A DNA stretch of 6,540 nt from Planctomycetota bacterium. Its GTDB lineage: Bacteria > Planctomycetota > UBA8742 > JACQVU01. Positions 6,179-6,540 of this stretch are shown piece by piece. Position numbers and translations under genes: made by a program. The DNA is taken from NCBI GenBank assembly GCA_016209585.1, contig JACQVU010000545.1, positions 1-6,540 of the forward strand, in the 5' to 3' direction. Each line of letters starts with the position of its first letter. Position 1 is the first letter of the stretch. Below the pieces are notes generated by a model that worked only from the letters and a program-made list of their open reading frames with translations, searched no databases and was not told the origin of the DNA.

Positions 6179-6470
6179 GTTAAAACTCCCGAATTCCCTC
6201 GAAGATGAGCAGCGGCGACAGAAGAACCTCTCGCGCGGGAACCAGGTTCCAGTACTTTACCTCCTGAAACTTGTAGTGCCGAAGATAGATATCTCCTGGA
6301 ATCTTCGCCCGGACACGCGCCCCCGCCGGGCGTGCCGGATCGACGACGTCTAGATAGAAATCCCGCGCCATTCTTCTCGCCGAGAGTGCCCGTCAATGCC
6401 TGTCGTCGAGACACTGGAAACACCCGCAGCCTGCGCCACCATGAGACCGAACGCCGACACTTCGCTTCCC

Positions 6471-6540
6471 CTACTGCTTCCCCGCCGGCTTCGCCGGCGC
6501 GCCCGCCGGGGCCGGCCCGGGCGTGGGCGCGGGGGCAGTG
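6471..6540 (-). CDS. C-terminal end of a Pro/Ala-rich protein (partial)
   Basis: The last 22 codons of a frame that enters from the right edge and ends at TAG (6473-6471). They read as alternating Pro, Ala and Gly (for example APAPTPGPAPAGAPAKPAG) followed by Lys-Gln. Such low-complexity tails are common at the C-terminus of secreted, membrane or ribosome-associated proteins in GC-rich bacteria. Nothing of the folded part is in the window, so no function can be given. A GCCGGC/GCCGGC inverted repeat (6483-6497) lies in these codons. The roughly 100 bases between this stop and the next ATG (6371) hold no gene I can support and no clear promoter. Confidence 0.5.
   Translation of the reverse strand, partial: TAPAPTPGPAPAGAPAKPAGKQ

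Larger units (their letters stand above)
5952..6371 (-). pseudogene. Unrecognised ~139-codon gene split by one in-frame TAA
   Basis: One frame holds two protein-like halves divided by a single stop codon. Codons 1-63 run from ATG at 6371 (MARDFYLDVVDP...) to ...LIFEGIREF; TAA at 6182-6180 follows; the frame then reads on as QGGWCFVGRPSRHYE, DRVFCVYLNPVWSVYEWRLE and ERYKRLAW to TGA at 5952. Both halves are rich in Trp, Tyr and Phe and look like one continuous fold, so the simplest reading is a gene with a nonsense mutation (or a sequencing error). Codons written QGG happen to give AAGGAGGT, nine bases before a GTG at 6161, so the second half (69 aa) might also be made as a separate protein. 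An in-frame TGA eight codons before the ATG fixes the first start. I do not recognise the family. Its end overlaps the 150-aa gene by 31 bp, suggesting the two were once co-expressed partners. Confidence 0.6.

Noticed and set aside
6136..6423. 95-codon minus-strand frame overlapping the split gene
   Set aside because: Gly/Arg/Ser-rich with no hydrophobic pattern; the alternative frame starting at 6371 gives a more protein-like sequence.

Overview
The window is GC-rich bacterial DNA in which every supported gene lies on the minus strand, so transcription runs from right to left. The high GC, the long (GTTGTCAGTGGTCA)n heptad repeat at the left edge, the DUF1802 domain and the mix of orphan enzyme families suit an environmental bacterium of the planctomycete, acidobacterial or deltaproteobacterial kind. 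No gene fixes the phylum, so this is a weak inference.

Layout, in transcription order from the right edge: (1) the Pro/Ala-rich tail of a protein that starts outside the window (6540-6471); (2) an unrecognised gene of about 139 codons, split by one in-frame TAA (6371-5952); (3) an unrecognised 150-aa protein whose start lies inside the end of gene 2 (5982-5530); (4) a tandem double-domain SagB/ThcOx-type nitroreductase (5505-3790); (5) a DUF1802 domain fused to an OLD/AAA_15-like ABC-type ATPase (3793-2102); (6) a TOPRIM-like partner protein (2109-1285); (7) an ATP-grasp ligase (1288-131); (8) a C-rich tract and a perfect 14-bp tandem repeat (about 120-1).

Genes 4 to 7 form one very tight unit. 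Their ends overlap by 4 bp (GTGA), 8 bp (ATGCCTGA) and 4 bp (ATGA), so they are probably translated in a coupled way from one mRNA. Inside it, an ATPase with a separate TOPRIM-like partner resembles the two-gene layout of PARIS (AriA/AriB) and related split-OLD phage-defence modules. Here the ATPase carries an N-terminal DUF1802 domain, and the pair sits between a SagB-like flavin oxidoreductase and an ATP-grasp ligase, two enzyme types used to modify peptides or small molecules. I do not recognise this four-gene combination as a described system. It may be a new defence or conflict system, or a defence-like cassette that landed in a metabolic operon; the ATPase and TOPRIM genes look somewhat less GC-rich than the oxidoreductase gene.

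No tRNA, rRNA, CRISPR array, transposase or convincing rho-independent terminator was seen. No gene-free stretch exceeds about 130 bases.
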